From Myxococcales bacterium (GTDB lineage: Bacteria > Myxococcota > UBA796 > SXON01): a DNA stretch of 64,000 nt. The translations under genes were made by a program, and so were the position numbers. The notes beneath the pieces were generated by a model. That model worked only from the letters and a program-made list of their open reading frames with translations. It was not told where the DNA came from and did not search any database. Where the stretch lies: NCBI GenBank assembly GCA_009692585.1, contig SHYX01000025.1, positions 5,024 to 69,023 of the forward strand. The letters are read 5' to 3'. Below are positions 62,011 through 64,000 of this stretch, in pieces (position 1 is the stretch's first letter; the number at the start of each line of letters is the position of its first letter).

Positions 62011-62799
62011 ATGAGCTGGTTCGACCGCCACGCCGGAGACGACCCCGAGACGCTGTACGAGCGGCTTCGCGACGCCGTGGGTGCGTCGGGACTCGAGGAT
62101 GCGCTCACCGCCGCCTCGGGCCTGACCGGGCATCGCCGCTACGTGTTGCGCGCCGAGGTCCGCGACGGACGGATGCGCGTCGTGAGCATGGAGGGAACGA
62201 CGCTTCCCCGGGGCGGCGGGCCCCCCGCGGCCACCGCGTGGGCCGCGAACAGCACCGTAGTGGATGCCGCGTTGAATCGTCTGCGACGGCTGCTCCCGCG
62301 GGGCCTGGATGTCGGTTCGATGGCGCTCGGCGTCGTCCGCCACGCCGAGGGCCCGCTGGAGCTGAGCCTCCGGTTCGACGAGGACGCCCCCGGCCTCTCC
62401 GTCGGGCAGCTCACGACGCCCACCGGCGAGCCCAGTCCGACGGAGGATCCGGCCTGGCTGCGGGTCCTGGCGGCCTGGTCCACCCGCATCGACGAGATGC
62501 GCTCCCGCTTCGTGGTCGCCCGGGGCGAGTGGTCCCTGAGTGCGGGCCGGCTTGACGACGGGGAACGGCGCGTGGCCGCCACCGCACTCGGGAGCTGGCA
62601 CGCCGGGCAGCGTCGCTTCGAGTGGCTCCTCGCCTCGCCCGCGGGAGACGAGGCCCCGCTCGTGGAGCCCGCGTTGACCGTAGATCTGGCCGGCGCCATC
62701 GAACTGGTGTGCTTCGCTGCGGCGAAGCTGGGCGCGACCGGCGTCGTCCAGGGCACGCTGCCGACGGGGGAGCTCGTGTTCGTGGCCGTGCGCGGGTGA
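62011..62799 (+). CDS. Hypothetical soluble protein (262 aa)
   Basis: The protein begins MSWFDRHAGDDPETLYERLR and has no signal, membrane segment or recognised motif. The composition is normal, with alternating helix and strand, and DNA codon bias matches the neighbourhood. A Gly-Gly-Gly loop (TTLPRGGGPPAATAW) and three short hydrophobic strands near the C-terminus (AIELVCFAAAKLGATGVVQG) are visible. It may be a short-lived regulator or an enzyme of unknown family. It is 81 bp upstream of blaI. A role in the BlaI system cannot be judged from sequence. Confidence 0.6.
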   Translation: MSWFDRHAGDDPETLYERLRDAVGASGLEDALTAASGLTGHRRYVLRAEVRDGRMRVVSMEGTTLPRGGGPPAATAWAANSTVVDAALNRLRRLLPRGLDVGSMALGVVRHAEGPLELSLRFDEDAPGLSVGQLTTPTGEPSPTEDPAWLRVLAAWSTRIDEMRSRFVVARGEWSLSAGRLDDGERRVAATALGSWHAGQRRFEWLLASPAGDEAPLVEPALTVDLAGAIELVCFAAAKLGATGVVQGTLPTGELVFVAVRG

Positions 62800-62880
62800 G
62801 GCCGGCCCCCGGCAGTCGCGTAGCGGTCCGCCGGGGCACCTACGATTGACCATCGTAGAGCCGCCGGATACCCCCCGAGT

Positions 62881-63264
62881 ATGCTCGACCCCCTCGACGC
62901 CCTCGGCCCGCTCGAAGCGGACGTGCTCGCCCTCGTCTGGGAGCTGGAGACGGCCACGGCGCGGGAGTTGTTCGCGCGACAGGCTCAACCGGGCGAGCGC
63001 GCCTACACCACGCTGATGACGACGCTTGACCGCCTGTTCAAGAAGGGCCTCCTGCGACGCGACAAGGACGGGCTGGCCTGGCGCTACGTCGCTGCCGTGA
63101 CCCGCGAGGCCTTCGCCCAGCGGCGCGTGGACGCCCTCGCAGCCCGCATCGTGGCGCAGCACGGCGACGCGGGACTGGCGGCCTTCGTGGACGCGGCGGC
63201 GGCCGCGGACGGCCCGCTCCTCGACCGCCTGGAAGAGCTGATCCGGGCGAGGCGGACCCGTTGA
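62881..63264 (+). CDS. blaI: BlaI/MecI family transcriptional repressor
   Basis: A 127-residue winged-helix repressor: LGPLEADVLALVWELETATA, ELFARQAQPGERAYTTLMTT, LDRLFKKGLLRRDKDGLAWRY at about 8-70, which matches the DNA-binding half of BlaI/MecI. A helical dimerisation tail follows. In beta-lactam-response systems the repressor is cleaved after a membrane M56 protease is activated. Its stop overlaps the TTG start of exactly such a protease gene (TTGA), so the pair is likely a signal-protease switch. No beta-lactamase gene is seen in the window. Confidence 0.88.
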   Translation: MLDPLDALGPLEADVLALVWELETATARELFARQAQPGERAYTTLMTTLDRLFKKGLLRRDKDGLAWRYVAAVTREAFAQRRVDALAARIVAQHGDAGLAAFVDAAAAADGPLLDRLEELIRARRTR

Positions 63265-64000
63265 TTGCGTTCCTCGCGCAAGTGGCGGGAGTCGCGCTCG
63301 CTGCCGGATTCGTCGTGTCGGCGATCTGGCCGGTGGCCGTTCGAGCGTCGAGCCGGCTACCGTCGGCACGCCGGGCCGACTTCCTCGTCATCTCGGGAGC
63401 GTTGCCGATGGTCGTGAGCGCCGGCCTTGCCCTGGCGCTGGTCGTTCCCACAGCCCTCGACGTGTTCGGCGTCCATCCCGACCACTGCAATGCGCACGAC
63501 CACGGGCTCCACCTGTGCGGGGTCCACGGGGACGTACACGCGCCGTTGCTCGTGCTCGGCGTGGTGCTCGTTCCGCTGGTCGCAGGCCGCGGTCTCGTCA
63601 CAATGAGGCGCCTTTGGCGTGCCTCCGTCGATCTGCTCGCGTTGCAGGCGGTCAGCGTCCGGAACGGCGCGCTGGTCGAAGTCCTCGGCGAGGCACCCCT
63701 CTGCCTGGCGACCGGTGTGCTCCGGCCCCGCGTGCTGCTCTCCGCCGGGCTGCGGGTGCACCTGGGCAACCTCGCCGTGGAGGCCGCTCTCGCGCACGAG
63801 CACGCGCACCTCCGGCGACGGGATCCTGCGGCGCTCGCACTCCTCCAGATCGCCGCTGCCTTTGGCGTCCCAGGATCGGCCCTCGTAGCGGCCTTCCGTG
63901 CCGCCGCCGAAGAGGCGGCCGACGCCGAGGCGGCCGCCGAGGTCGGTGGCGTCGCGGTCGCCGACGCGCTCGTCCGAATGGCCCGGTTCATGAACGAGCG
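63261..64000 (+). CDS. M56 (BlaR1/MecR1-type) membrane metalloprotease, cut by window end
   Basis: The frame runs from TTG 63261, overlapping the BlaI stop, to the window edge (246 codons) without a stop. It has membrane helices near 5-25, 45-65 and 95-112 and a cytoplasmic zinc-protease motif VEAALAHEHAHLRRRDPAA (His-Glu-x2-His, HEHAH) at about residue 180-195. The Glu-Ala-Asp segment later (EEAADAEAAAEVGGVA) fits the third zinc ligand region. BlaR1-type sensors activate by self-cleavage and then inactivate BlaI. The C-terminal sensor domain, if any, lies beyond the window. Confidence 0.82.
   Translation, partial: MIAFLAQVAGVALAAGFVVSAIWPVAVRASSRLPSARRADFLVISGALPMVVSAGLALALVVPTALDVFGVHPDHCNAHDHGLHLCGVHGDVHAPLLVLGVVLVPLVAGRGLVTMRRLWRASVDLLALQAVSVRNGALVEVLGEAPLCLATGVLRPRVLLSAGLRVHLGNLAVEAALAHEHAHLRRRDPAALALLQIAAAFGVPGSALVAAFRAAAEEAADAEAAAEVGGVAVADALVRMARFMNE

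Noticed and set aside
1..64000. tRNA, rRNA, CRISPR arrays and replication origin
   Set aside because: No tRNA T-loop/cloverleaf pattern in the gaps, no rRNA sequence, no regularly spaced repeats and no DnaA-box cluster were seen by eye. A tRNAscan or CRISPR search would be decisive.

Overview
The window is high-GC, gene-dense bacterial chromosome. It looks like an uncultured or little-studied member of the Myxococcota (old Deltaproteobacteria). Clues are the many short lipoproteins with Asp/Gly/Thr-rich N-termini, FG-GAP/VCBS (CRTAC1-type) repeat proteins, Cys-Asp-Asp calcium-type repeats, two proteins with a MYXO-CTERM-like tail (short Gly/Cys motif, one membrane helix, Arg cluster), an AgmX/PglI C-terminal domain protein and PEGA-domain proteins. 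The assignment is by inference only: there is no rRNA in the window.

Layout. 0-7.3 kb: a DUF1501 Tat-exported protein, a large VCBS lipoprotein, a membrane glycosyltransferase, a probably frameshifted secreted protein and an ABC-F ATPase. 7.3-11.8 kb: a PEGA membrane protein, gpmI, threonine aldolase and pyrD. 11.8-12.4 kb: a 90-bp repeat next to a broken PKD-domain lipoprotein. 12.4-17.8 kb: a complete isc iron-sulfur operon (merR-type regulator, iscS, iscU, iscA, hscB, hscA, fdx). 17.8-21.6 kb: a phosphate-binding-like lipoprotein and a rocD/MBL-like/metallophosphoesterase run. 21.6-25.5 kb: a four-gene minus-strand operon with two ATP-grasp ligases, an E2-type acyltransferase and HutD. 25.5-29.4 kb: a HelD-like helicase, an AgmX/PglI-type protein and ychF. 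29.4-30.6 kb: mobile-element debris. 30.6-38 kb: lipoproteins, NamZ (DUF1343), a methyltransferase, an SDR-type protein, SGNH hydrolase and GT9. 38-43.3 kb: a nucleotidyltransferase with a tiny partner gene, two tail-to-tail CRTAC1 paralogues, and broken Uma2 and HsdR genes. 43.3-51 kb: class I fumarase with a second copy of the 90-bp repeat, a membrane glycosyltransferase, the RNase P RNA gene (rnpB), a pair of NAD-isocitrate-dehydrogenase-like genes, an acyltransferase-like gene and rpmG. 51-62 kb: a VapB antitoxin with a truncated VapC, then a nine-gene minus-strand run (nitrilase, copper monooxygenase, RlmI, methyltransferase, lipoprotein, PEGA protein, PP2C phosphatase, MYXO-CTERM protein, membrane glycosyltransferase). 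62-64 kb: a hypothetical protein and a BlaI/M56 regulator-protease pair that runs off the window.

The most unusual signals are four. First, a 90-bp element, 86/90 identical in its two copies, lies in the same orientation just upstream of pyrD and of fumarase and can fold into hairpins. Second, a cysteine-rich MerR regulator occupies the place of IscR at the head of the isc operon. Third, there is a compact HutD/ATP-grasp/ATP-grasp/acyltransferase operon. Fourth, two tandem IDH genes look like a catalytic and a regulatory subunit. Several broken genes (PKD lipoprotein, IS4 transposase, molybdopterin oxidoreductase N-terminus, Uma2, HsdR, VapC) show repeated gain and decay of accessory DNA between intact housekeeping blocks. 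No tRNA, rRNA or CRISPR array was seen.
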